Positions 46,901 through 52,226 of a DNA stretch of 64,000 bases are shown in pieces. The translations under genes and the position numbers were made by a program. How positions within the stretch are numbered: position 1 is the first letter of the stretch; each line of letters starts with the position of its first letter. The stretch is taken from assembly GCA_016700335.1 (NCBI GenBank), contig CP065014.1:1091001-1155000 (forward strand). Direction: 5' to 3'. The stretch is from Chlorobiota bacterium. GTDB lineage: Bacteria; Bacteroidota; Ignavibacteria; OLB7. The notes beneath the pieces are model-generated. The model was not told the origin of the DNA, ran no database searches, and was given only the letters and a program-made list of their open reading frames with translations.

Positions 46901-47267
46901 AGAGAAGTTAGTATATCGCTTGAAGATAAAAGATATAGATGGAAGATTTGAGTATGCAAAACAACGAGTAACAATCGAGTTGAAGGAAGAGGTAACAGCA
47001 GGCTTAAGATTAAATTTAAGCAATGCAACACCAAACCCAGCAAACACAAAAGCAAAGTTCACATATACAGTACCAGTAGCAACAAAAGTTACAATAAACA
47101 TATATGATGGAACAGGAAAGATAGTAAAAGTAATTGAAGAAGGTCAAGTAAGTGAAGGAAGCCACGAAGTGGTAATGAACTTACAAGATTTATCAAGTGG
47201 AGTTTATCGTTACAGTTTAAACGCAATGGGAAAAAGCGTAACTAAATCAGTAACGGTTGTAAAATAA
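37995..47267 (+). CDS. Giant repeat-rich T9SS surface protein (main part, in phase with upstream frame)
   Basis: A 3090-codon frame. Domain order: the end of the upstream module (MGDIEILCNNTPIELGNRIW), an SdrD-B unit (to about 38540), six Cys-bounded roughly 100-residue units (38541-40352), another SdrD-B unit (to 40725), seven Cys-rich roughly 105-residue units (40725-42935), two DUF11 domains (42940-43900) ending in Asp/Asn-rich calcium-type linkers, seven SdrD-B units (43910-46380; IGDRVWVD, NKNGIQDPGEPG, GDYYV), one more Cys unit, and a T9SS type-A sorting tail (ATPNPANTKAKFTYTV to SVTVVK). It lacks its own signal peptide, so it needs the upstream frame to be exported. PorV, a T9SS component, is encoded 3 kb downstream. 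Most codons from 38.57 kb on end in A. It is probably an adhesin or surface-layer protein. Confidence 0.88.
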   Translation: MVLAGNTAHARYNLSGTSRAMKSNQMGDIEILCNNTPIELGNRIWFDVNSNGIQDPNELPISGVKVILQKGDGTSIDTVITNTNGNYLFSNEIKTNSLFAHYGIDLLKPGLNFKLVVPDIIGANKQSILLVKVLTSTDVGGPGQPDVRDNDASLIGNNGVINLTTGVNGETNHTFDIGFTIQTCTSPQISSLTINQVTCTNGVANSDGNIVVVATGTAYNCNTGATYTGTFAGSTAITGGTFTKGSLPNPTTSAGQQYTIRIYNGLDSTCYKDTTVTLPQVVCCALPVYSGIVINPATCTNGVANSDGNLVVTVLGTKYGCNTGSVFTGDFAGSTVITGGTFTKGSLPNPTTGAGQQYTFRVYNGDSTCYQDTTVTLPQVNCCVISVISSVTINRATCNGGVANSDGNIVVVATGTAYNCNTGATFTGTFAGSTAITGGTFTKGSLPNPTTSGGQQYTIRIYNGLDSTCYKDTTVTLPQVVCCALPVYSGIAINPATCTNGVANSDGNLVVTVLGTKYGCNTGSVFTGDFAGSTVITGGTFTKGSLPNPTTGAGQQYTFRVYNGDSTCYQDTTVTLPQVACCVLPVFTSITINPATCTRGIDNGDASIVVVVNGTKYSCNTGATYTGTFAGSTAITGGTFTKGSLPNPTTSAGLQYTIRIYNGLDSTCYKDTTVTLPQVNCCVLPTVGQVSIIQVTCDPLGAPNSDGMIDLSGITNGDKADIKQGISYLGGPVYGAGTNKTVTGGAVSFTGLSNPGTPAGQSYTVRIWSYNDTCYKDTTVLLPTKTCIIPKAALGNFVWKDYDRNGRQDALEPGIPGVTVTLCDSANNVLGTEVTDGSGQYLFDSLEPNKTYIVKFPTVLPDGCRLTSPNQVGVADSLDSDADGTTGSTTPVFLGPKETNLTLDAGYIISCPTSALIANINGPICINSEVTLNGTVTFENGALPFQYQFCRVNTNGSYTPVGAIGTVTSGTSPVNVSVTFTATALDNGKTFILKVTKAHCEDLISDNTDPIIVESCIPNFILDPLEVTSACPGDYVTLNGHVEGSDNSLPFTYQFFCEKGGVLTPLGVPMTVTTGTSPWALSQTILITSAYHNKNFVAKITNIYTGQAGVFSNYVGPLNVRNSCCPTPEMKPVVGGCPGDFIHLNAEITSGVFPITYQFFCEQGGVYTPISLPKTALSGTFPIVIADSIIATTAYNGKNFTIKAWSPLACPTGVYAVGEGPISIRNKCCPREEVIDPLPQCVNDTFRISGTVFTPEFPFTYQFLCYDGTTYTPVGLAKTVLSGTSPVSITSDVIQATNAINAKQYTLRVTTATCPYPGTLAVTSEPLVVTSPCCPKPALTIDPTNVCWGDKVMLNGTISSKEFPVTYQYFCEVGGVYTAVTPARTLLSGITNTPISVVDSFIATTSHNGKNFTLQARTSQCPNGVYAVNAGPLTVRNNCCPNPSITLEPNNVCYGDTIHLASTIFTPEFPLHYQFYCETGGTYTPVSPAMTVLSGTSPATVNWDVVATTAFNGKNFTVKAWTNGICPAGVFAINAGPLTVRNNCCPKINIDSITPQPVCIGETFEVNATIQTALYPVSYQIYCEQGGNYTALEPPVTIVSGTGTETIDESIIATTNLSGKNIVIKVWNSTCPNGVYSLNYGPFRTKFCRFDLALRKKIDFTATPSPFVPGSDVTFQIEVFNQGDIAAYNVEVTDYIPSNFTLNDGSWTSVGGGKVTKTLAGPIMPNTSQMLSITLKIDPNFRGDLIVNTSEISKADNDDNPATPNAYVDIDSDPDNDINNDGVAKNDMIDEDGKNNPNDDEDDHDIEPVRVDRFDLALTKKIQQPSPSSYSPGDTVNYVIEVTNQGTIPANYIEVTDYIPSGLILIDNQWTIPVGNTTTRPFFATLPPGSSYQMNIRFRIDPNYTGGDITNVSEIDSTNTPYGPFVDIDSWPDNNPNNDGTAKNDVTNEDRKLDGTKDEDDSDPETIKVVLDAQLGDKVWYDNNLNGIQDPSEPGVKDVIVCLYNGSTLLKQDTTDANGNYLFEKLSPGTYSVKFKDLPSGYIFTDKDQGTNDSTDSDADITGSTVSTVLTAGEKDSTWDAGIWKPACIGNRIWVDLNKDGIQDNGEPGAFDVGVTLYKSDGSLVSTQNSVAGGMYKFGGLRPGDYYVVFNKPAFFDGFTIKDQGSNEDKDSDVDPLGKTVVTNLVSGEYDSTWDAGLIVEDVKPACIGDRVWVDQNNNGIQEYGEASASGVEVILKQADGTPVDTMYTDAFGYYSFCDLMPGDYYVCFRLPDNFEWAPSNQGTNDSLDNDVNPNTGCTEVTTLTSGENDPTWDAGLHPKQVVLLASIGDRIWVDTDKDGIQDSGEPGASGVCVKLYKSDGSWVGTMNTDGTGHYEFTGLIPGDYYVEFCLPNEFTFTNKDQGTNDSLDSDVDPITRRTIVTTLVGGENDPTWDAGLVTKEILASVGDRVWVDTNKNGIQDPGEPGASGVCVRLYKSNGDFVALTYTDGTGYYLFDGLQAGDYYVTFCLPDNFTFTIQDQGGNEATDSDPNITTGTTATFTLNAGDAKRDVDAGLVSTPEVASIGDRVWVDLNKDGVQDVGEPGAFDVKVVLHNADGSIVSVTHTVANGFYQFTGLTPGDYYVTVCKPDEFEYTVRDQGGNDAKDSDVDPLTGNMIVTTLVAGENDMTWDGGLIVKDQPLKAVIGDRLWLDKNKNGVQDPGEPGVPNVKVCLYKADGTIVRCDTTDSNGNYLFTEVDPGCYYVKFGLPTGYDFTSKDQGSNDAIDSDVDLMTGMTSTFCVVGGETKLDVDAGVVCHAPTVVPSITSRGDANELEITLTGIVTGIDPTFNYQFCVVVNGVSTPLQGVQMITNGTQPFILTYTFIGTSADLSKKYVLKVGKEDCPIEVVLPVELAEFTGELIDNGIAKLDWRTASETNNAGFDLERSIVRNGVEGPFEFVTYAKSQSQGGTSASGYKYNHSDDVNWLIGDAEKLVYRLKIKDIDGRFEYAKQRVTIELKEEVTAGLRLNLSNATPNPANTKAKFTYTVPVATKVTINIYDGTGKIVKVIEEGQVSEGSHEVVMNLQDLSSGVYRYSLNAMGKSVTKSVTVVK
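38541..40352 (+). repeat. Six tandem ~300-bp coding units with a near-identical 597-bp duplication
   Basis: Units begin at 38541, 38841, 39138, 39438, 39735 and 40035, each opened by a Cys or Cys-Cys codon pair. Unit lengths alternate 300 and 297 bp. Units 1 and 2 recur as units 3 and 4 at an offset of exactly 597 bp with only a few base changes, for example GTAATA to GCAATA after ATTCAG-type shared text and GGAGAT to GGTGAT near the end of units 2 and 4. Unit 5 is closest to the odd units and unit 6 has diverged most. The pattern shows recent duplication of a two-unit block. Confidence 0.9.
40725..42935 (+). repeat. Seven diverged ~315-bp Cys-rich coding units
   Basis: Each unit of about 100-106 residues reads in the order Val-Cys-x-Gly-Asp, a YQF-C-E-GG-YTP strand, LSGTSP, IATTA-NGKNFT and GPLTVRNNCC. 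They differ more than the upstream 300-bp units and have probably been in place longer. A further diverged copy lies near 46378-46640, after the last SdrD-B unit (NYQFCVVVNG, TNGTQPF). The conserved cysteines suggest disulfides between or within units. Confidence 0.85.
43910..46380 (+). repeat. Seven tandem SdrD-B-like coding units
   Basis: Each unit of roughly 115-120 codons reads IGDRVWVDxNKDGIQDxGEPG, a YKSDG strand, GDYYV, DQGxNDxxDSDVD and a TWDAGL end. The Asp/Asn-rich turns are of the calcium-binding type known from staphylococcal Sdr proteins. Two units ending in DVDAGL or DVDAGV are variants. The rod-like array would hold the N-terminal domains away from the cell surface. Confidence 0.88.
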
Positions 47268-47289
47268 AGGATCGCAGAACATTATTATA

Positions 47290-47329
47290 AAAGCAGGCGT
47301 GGGGCTATCTCCATGCCTGCTTTGTTTTT
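47290..47329 (+). terminator. Rho-independent terminator of the giant surface gene
   Basis: A 13-bp stem (AAAGCAGGCGTGG with CCATGCCTGCTTT, one G-T wobble, 8-nt loop) followed by GTTTTT, 22 bp after the stop. Confidence 0.9.
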
Positions 47330-47408
47330 ATATTAATAAAATTTATTGTGAATAATTTATTTAATGAATACTAGTTAATTAAAATTACTATATTTTAAAG
47401 AATAACAA

Positions 47409-47855
47409 TTACAATTTAATAATTTTAATATTTCTTGTTTCTTTATCTTCGGCAATTTGAAACTCTATTATGTAATTTGAAAATTCTAATAAATTACTTG
47501 ATTTTTCTGCCCATTCAATTAATTTAATAGATTGTAAATCGTTAATTATATCCTCAAATCCAATTTCAGATAATTCATTCTGATTATTTATTCTATACAA
47601 ATCAATGTGTGAAATTAACACTTTATCTTTATGATTATTTAAACCATTATACTCGTTTATTAGAGTGTATGTAGGGCTTGATACAATTTCTTTAACTTTT
47701 AATTTTTTGCATATCCCTTGTATAAATTTGGTTTTGCCAAAACCTAGTTCACCATAAAAAGAAACAATATCACCATTAACTAAAGTACTTGCAAACTTCT
47801 CTCCAAGTTTTATAGTTTGTTGTTCATTAATTGATGTGAAAATTTCTAAACTCAT
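47409..47855 (-). CDS. tsaE: tRNA threonylcarbamoyladenosine biosynthesis ATPase TsaE
   Basis: TsaE is the ATPase that helps TsaB-TsaD place threonylcarbamoyl on A37 of ANN-decoding tRNAs. The 148-residue protein has the Walker A FYGELGFGKTKFIQGI (usually GDLGAGKTTF, so slightly variant but with the GKT intact), then SSPTYTLINEY, SHIDLYRI and LIEWAEKSS, all typical. It is a single gene on the minus strand between two plus-strand units. The mtaB product in this window acts on the t6A that TsaE helps to make. Confidence 0.93.
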   Translation of the reverse strand: MSLEIFTSINEQQTIKLGEKFASTLVNGDIVSFYGELGFGKTKFIQGICKKLKVKEIVSSPTYTLINEYNGLNNHKDKVLISHIDLYRINNQNELSEIGFEDIINDLQSIKLIEWAEKSSNLLEFSNYIIEFQIAEDKETRNIKIIKL

Positions 47856-48073
47856 TAAAAAATATAATTTGAAATTTATTGATTTACATTTGGAATATTT
47901 AATAAAATTAAGAGAAATTTCTTCTCTGAATAAAAAATATAAAGTAATTATAAATTTTTTAAAATAATTAACAGATTTCCATTATTTTAATTTTGAATTT
48001 TAATATTGCATAATATAAATTCATTGCTTAGGTTATAGTAATATTTTTTAACAAAAATAAACCTTTGGAAATT

Positions 48074-49150
48074 ATGAAATCAAAATTAAATGTTTTTTAC
48101 TTTTTCACTTTGGTATTTTTATTATCGATAATTTTATCGTTAAATAATTTACTTGCTCAAAATGTAACAATAACTTTAAAGAGACCACCTCCAAATCAGT
48201 TAAAGTTAGCTGACTTATGGGAGATTACAATAAATAATCCATCAAGATCCAATTTACAAGTATTTTTACATGGTACTGTTGTAGAATCAGTTGATGGATT
48301 GGTTGTAGATGCAAACTCAAAAGTATTTACTCTTCCACCTGGATTAAAAATTTACAGAGGAAGTGAAGTAGAACCAGTTAAAGTTAATTCTGTCCAAGAT
48401 AAATATAAGATACCTTTTCTAAGAACTGGCAAAGTACCAGATGGAATATATAGGGTTTGTGTAGAAGTAATTTTAGCCGATAGAAATACTATTATAGGAA
48501 CTGATTGTTTTGATCAAGTTGTAAAAAATATTTCTCCACCAATATTAATTACTCCAAATGAAGGATCTGAAATAAATGAAATATTACCAATTTTTACATG
48601 GTTAGCGCCAAGACCAATAACATCTGGATTTAGTGTTACATACAAATTTAAATTAGTTACATTATTTAGAGGTCAAACCCCACTTGATGCAATGGTATCA
48701 AACCCATCAATTCTTGAACAATCTAACATTTTTCCAACATTTTTTCAATTTCCTATAAGTGCACGTCAATTAGTTCCAAATACAAATTATGCTTGGAAAA
48801 TTTCTGCATTTAATGGGAGAACTTTACTTGGAGAAAGTGAGATTTGGTGGTTTTTGTACAAACCTTTAAAAATTAATGGTAGAGATGGGGTTATAAAAGA
48901 CAGAAACAGTGGGGATTTTTCAGATATTCCAATTAAAAGGAAGGATCCATTCACTGGATTTAAGGATAATGGTAGGTTAAGAAATCCTTTTAATAATCCA
49001 ATAGTAAGAACACCAAATGATAAAGATTTTATACCTGTTGGTGATTTATTTGAAACTGATATTATAACATTAGCTTTAATTCCAACAGAAATTCCAAATG
49101 ATATTTCTAAGGACTTGTTAGGAGAATTATTACGTAAATGTTATAAGTAA
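48074..49150 (+). CDS. Secreted protein of unknown function with Ig-like domain
   Basis: A 358-residue exported protein (ATG at 48074; a TTG at 48065 is possible). The signal peptide ends in NNLLAQ. The first half (VTITLKRPPPNQLKLADLWEITINNPSRSNLQ) resembles a conserved N-terminal beta domain. A second Ig-like domain carries PPILITPNEGSEINEILPIFTWLAP, LVPNTNYAWKISAFNGRTLLGESEIWWF. This TPxxGSxI, FTWxxP and YAWxI pattern recurs in surface proteins of Chlorobi-type bacteria. The C-terminal 90 residues are low-complexity and polar (KDRNSGDFSD). It sits between the giant adhesin and PorV, so a surface role is likely. Confidence 0.72.
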   Translation: MKSKLNVFYFFTLVFLLSIILSLNNLLAQNVTITLKRPPPNQLKLADLWEITINNPSRSNLQVFLHGTVVESVDGLVVDANSKVFTLPPGLKIYRGSEVEPVKVNSVQDKYKIPFLRTGKVPDGIYRVCVEVILADRNTIIGTDCFDQVVKNISPPILITPNEGSEINEILPIFTWLAPRPITSGFSVTYKFKLVTLFRGQTPLDAMVSNPSILEQSNIFPTFFQFPISARQLVPNTNYAWKISAFNGRTLLGESEIWWFLYKPLKINGRDGVIKDRNSGDFSDIPIKRKDPFTGFKDNGRLRNPFNNPIVRTPNDKDFIPVGDLFETDIITLALIPTEIPNDISKDLLGELLRKCYK

Positions 49151-49204
49151 AATCATAAAGAAATTAATTTCCCAAGTATATTTTAGTAAATAATATAAGT
49201 ATTA

Positions 49205-50194
49205 ATGAAAGTTTTAATTACAGGAGCAACTGGATTTATAGGTAGTCATTTAACTGAACAACTTTATAAAAAAGGGTACGATATTAGAGTTTTTTGTCGT
49301 TCAACTTCAAATCTAAAATATATAAACCATCTGCCAATAGAATATGTTTATGGTGATTTCATGGATCTTAATTCTTTAGAAGCAGCGGTAAAAGATGTCG
49401 ATTATATTTATCATGTTGCGGGTGTTGTAGCTGCAAAAAATCGGAAAGAATTTTTTGACGGCAATCAAGTATCAACTAGAAATATGTTATCTGCAGTAAT
49501 AAAACATAATATAAATATTAAAAAATTTATTCATGTTTCAAGTTTAGCTGCTATTGGTCCTGCACTTGATTCAAAACACCCAGTTGATAGTAATACAAAA
49601 CCACACCCAATTACAACTTACGGTGAAAGTAAACTTGCTGCTGAAGTAGAAGTATTAAACGTTATGAATTTGATTCCATGTACTATAGTTAGACCCCCAG
49701 CAGTTTATGGAGAACGAGACATAGGAGTTCTATCGTTTTTTCAAACAATGAAGAAATCGGGTTTTGCACCAATAATTGGATTTGGTAAGAAATTAATTAG
49801 TTTAGTTCATCAAGATGATTTAGTTAGAGGAATTATTCTAGCTGGTGAATCTCATAATACCAATGGTAAAAGTTATTTTATATCATCCAATAAGTTTTAT
49901 ACTTGGGAGGAAATAGGAGAAGTTACTGCAAAAGTTTTAGGAAGGAAAAGAGCTCGTTACATTCATGCCCCTCATGCAGTCGTTTATGTAGCTGCTGCAA
50001 TTAGTGATTTTATTGGAAGGTTCCAAAAGAAACCACCAATTTTTGATTTTGAAAAAGGAAAAGATATTACGCAACCTTTTTGGATTTGTAGTGTTATAGA
50101 CTCAAAGAACGATTTTGGGTATGAACAACAAATTACAGTAGAAGAAGGAGTTGAAAGAACTATAAATTGGTATACTAAGGAAGGTTGGCTTTAG
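49205..50194 (+). CDS. NAD-dependent epimerase/dehydratase (extended SDR)
   Basis: A 329-residue extended short-chain dehydrogenase. The Rossmann motif GATGFIGSHLTEQL is at residues 7-20. The Ser of VSSLAAIG and the catalytic Tyr-Lys of TYGESKLAAE are present, and IVRPPAVYGERDIG follows. It has the form of dihydroflavonol-reductase, 3-beta-HSD-like or UDP-sugar epimerase branches; the substrate cannot be told. It begins 54 bp after the secreted-protein gene, probably in the same unit. Confidence 0.88.
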   Translation: MKVLITGATGFIGSHLTEQLYKKGYDIRVFCRSTSNLKYINHLPIEYVYGDFMDLNSLEAAVKDVDYIYHVAGVVAAKNRKEFFDGNQVSTRNMLSAVIKHNINIKKFIHVSSLAAIGPALDSKHPVDSNTKPHPITTYGESKLAAEVEVLNVMNLIPCTIVRPPAVYGERDIGVLSFFQTMKKSGFAPIIGFGKKLISLVHQDDLVRGIILAGESHNTNGKSYFISSNKFYTWEEIGEVTAKVLGRKRARYIHAPHAVVYVAAAISDFIGRFQKKPPIFDFEKGKDITQPFWICSVIDSKNDFGYEQQITVEEGVERTINWYTKEGWL

Positions 50195-50267
50195 ATTGAA
50201 ATTAAAACTAATATTTATATTTTTTTTATAGTTACTATTTTTTACTTATTTTTTTATTACAATGTTA

Positions 50268-50275
50268 TATATTTG
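50268..50275 (+). promoter_or_regulatory. Candidate -7 box (TATATTTG) for porV with a long leader
   Basis: TATATTTG matches TAnnTTTG, 153 bp upstream of the porV ATG. If used, it makes a leader of about 145 nt, unusually long for this genome, containing the hairpin at 50381-50405. Confidence 0.35.
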
Positions 50276-50380
50276 CTAGTATAAAATTAATTATTCTTAA
50301 TACTTAAATTTTTAATAAACTATAGCTTTAAATTTTACATTTTTACACTGTCCTAACATTTATCATTTAATTAGACTTTT

Positions 50381-50405
50381 TGTAGGAAATTTAAAGTTTT
50401 CTACA
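50381..50405 (+). promoter_or_regulatory. Hairpin followed by T-run in the porV leader (possible attenuator)
   Basis: TGTAGGAAA pairs with TTTTCTACA (9 bp, one G-T wobble, 7-nt loop), and after AATCTA there is a run of eight T residues. The stem is weaker than the true terminators here. It lies 24 nt before the porV ATG, so it could attenuate or serve as a weak terminator for the SDR gene. Confidence 0.3.
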
Positions 50406-50428
50406 AATCTATTTTTTTTCAATCAAAA

Positions 50429-51550
50429 ATGAAAAATATTAATTTTAAGCTTAATTTGTTTGTTAATTATTTAACAATCCCTTTAATTTTTTTTAGTTTA
50501 TCAAATATAGAAATTAAAGCTCAAACAACTGGCGGATCAGCAGTTCCATTTTTATTAATTGCACCAAGTGCCCGATATGGAGGTATGGGCGAAATGGGTA
50601 CAGCAATAGCCGATGATGAGCATTCTACACATTATAATATTGCTGGTTTAGCATACCAAAATCATACTAAAGTTGGTCTTTCTTATTCAAAATGGTTGCC
50701 TCAATTTAATGCAGATTTGCATTACGGTTATTTAACTGGTTGTACTTATATGCCAAGTTTAGGTGGTACATTGTCTGGTGAATTTACATACTTAGATTTA
50801 GGTGAATTTCAAAGAACTTTTGAAAATGGTGCTTTAGGAGAAAAATTTAGATCCGTTGAATATGCACTCGCTGTTGGTTTTGCTACAAAACTTTCTGATG
50901 AATTTGGAGCAGGAATTCAAGGTAGATTTATTAACTCTATGTTATCAAGCATTGGAGTTGGTCAAGAAAAACAAAGCGGTAGTGGTGCCAGTGTTGGTTT
51001 TGATTTAGGTGTGCTTTGGAATCCAAATTTAAAAATCGATGGTTTTCCAGAAAAACCTTTGAAAGTTGGTGCAACATTTACAAATATAGGACCAAAGATT
51101 TTCTATATTGATATTGCTCAAGCAGATCCATTACCAACGACTTTGAGAACAGGAATAGCATTCCATCTATTACAAGATGAATTTAATGATATGACCATAG
51201 GTGCAGATATAACCAAACTTTTAGTTAATCGTCCTTCTAAAGACTTGGTAGATCCTGTACCTAAATCATTATGGACTTCTTGGGGGAATGGAAAGGGTGT
51301 TGAATTATCTTTAGGTGCTGAATATTGGTATGAGAAATTAGTTGCGTTACGTGCTGGTTACTTTACTGAGAGTGCTGCTGGTGGAAACAGAAAATTTTTA
51401 ACATTTGGAGCTGGATTAAGGTATGATATATATGGCATTGATTTTAGTTATATTAACACAATAGAAACTGCACATCCTTTGGCAAATACTTTAAGATTTA
51501 CATTGGGAATTGATTTAGATAAAAACGATACTCCAAACGTACCAAATTAA
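50429..51550 (+). CDS. porV: PorV/PorQ-type outer-membrane protein of the type IX secretion system
   Basis: A 373-residue protein with a signal peptide (about 1-34, ending in KAQ). The mature part begins TTGGSAVPFLLIAPSARYGGMGEMGTAIADD, followed by NIAGLAYQNHTKVGLSYSKW, typical of the PorV/LptO family, FadL-like 14-strand barrels. PorV shuttles cargo from the T9SS pore to the attachment complex. It ends in KLRF-like strands (FGAGLRYDIYGIDFSYI and TLRFTLGIDL). A T9SS cargo protein is encoded 3 kb upstream. In-family paralogues exist, so the exact PorV versus PorQ/PorP-like role is inferred. Confidence 0.85.
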   Translation: MKNINFKLNLFVNYLTIPLIFFSLSNIEIKAQTTGGSAVPFLLIAPSARYGGMGEMGTAIADDEHSTHYNIAGLAYQNHTKVGLSYSKWLPQFNADLHYGYLTGCTYMPSLGGTLSGEFTYLDLGEFQRTFENGALGEKFRSVEYALAVGFATKLSDEFGAGIQGRFINSMLSSIGVGQEKQSGSGASVGFDLGVLWNPNLKIDGFPEKPLKVGATFTNIGPKIFYIDIAQADPLPTTLRTGIAFHLLQDEFNDMTIGADITKLLVNRPSKDLVDPVPKSLWTSWGNGKGVELSLGAEYWYEKLVALRAGYFTESAAGGNRKFLTFGAGLRYDIYGIDFSYINTIETAHPLANTLRFTLGIDLDKNDTPNVPN

Positions 51551-51573
51551 AACTTTCTTGTTTTTATATATAG

Positions 51574-51608
51574 CAGAGTGCATTATTGTTTGCACTCTGT
51601 TTTTTTTA
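51574..51608 (+). terminator. Rho-independent terminator of porV
   Basis: A 9-bp perfect stem (CAGAGTGCA with TGCACTCTG, 8-nt loop) followed by nine T residues, 23 bp after the porV stop. The rest of the 51609-51790 gap is AT-rich with nothing recognised. Confidence 0.88.
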
Positions 51609-51791
51609 GAGTTGATTTATTCTAATTAAAGTTATTAAATGTTTAATATACTTGTTAAAAATTGATTTTTAGTTAAAGTAATTTTTAATATAGAAATTAG
51701 TAAACTTACAAATGATGCAAATAATTTGATCACTTTTATATACTTAATGTAAAAATAAGTGCTCTCCAAATTGTAAGAATTATTTATTAAT

Positions 51792-51830
51792 AAAAATCCC
51801 TACAAATTATTTAAAATTGTAGGGATTTTT
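51792..51830 (-). terminator. Rho-independent terminator of the dodecin gene
   Basis: A 14-bp perfect stem (AAAAATCCCTACAA with TTGTAGGGATTTTT, 11-nt loop), 38 bp past the dodecin stop. The A-rich left arm gives a U-run in minus-strand RNA, and symmetry makes it possibly bidirectional. Confidence 0.85.
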
Positions 51831-51868
51831 ACTTATTCGCTTAATTAATTTTAGTACATTACAAATGT

Positions 51869-52072
51869 TTAATTTAAAACAAAGGTTATCTTAAGTGTTA
51901 CTCTATATTCTGTTATTTTACCTTCATTAACAGTTAATTTCTGGTCTTTAACCCATGCACCTCTTATATTATGTAGAGTTTTGTTAGCTCTTTCAATTCC
52001 TCCGCTTATTGCATCATCAAAACTTATAGTTGAAGATGAAATTACTTCTGTTACTTTTGCTACTGTTGCCAT
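51869..52072 (-). CDS. Dodecin (flavin-storage protein)
   Basis: A 67-residue protein that forms a hollow dodecamer binding flavins. AKVTEVISSSTISFDDAISG, RANKTLHNIRGAWVKDQKL and GKITEYRVTLKITFVL match the family (consensus V-K-V-E-v-G-S-S, A-T-L-N-I, G-K-I-Y-R-V). The Trp that stacks on flavin in archaeal dodecin lies in the GAWVKDQ segment here. It forms a single-gene unit with its own terminator. Confidence 0.92.
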   Translation of the reverse strand: MATVAKVTEVISSSTISFDDAISGGIERANKTLHNIRGAWVKDQKLTVNEGKITEYRVTLKITFVLN

Positions 52073-52226
52073 TTTGAATTTTAAATTGATTATTAGTTGT
52101 TATATATTTAACTTTCCAGTTTATAATTATTTGTAAAAATCATTTACTATTAGTATTGTAAAATAAATTCGAACTATATTAGATTTATTAAGAATTTTAA
52201 TTGTATAAATACTTTTTATTAAAAAT

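Noticed and set aside
38719..47101. Many antisense frames of 60-125 codons inside the giant gene
   Set aside because: They are low-complexity Leu/His/Tyr-rich mirrors of the A-ending sense codons, lack starts with context, and overlap the real gene completely.
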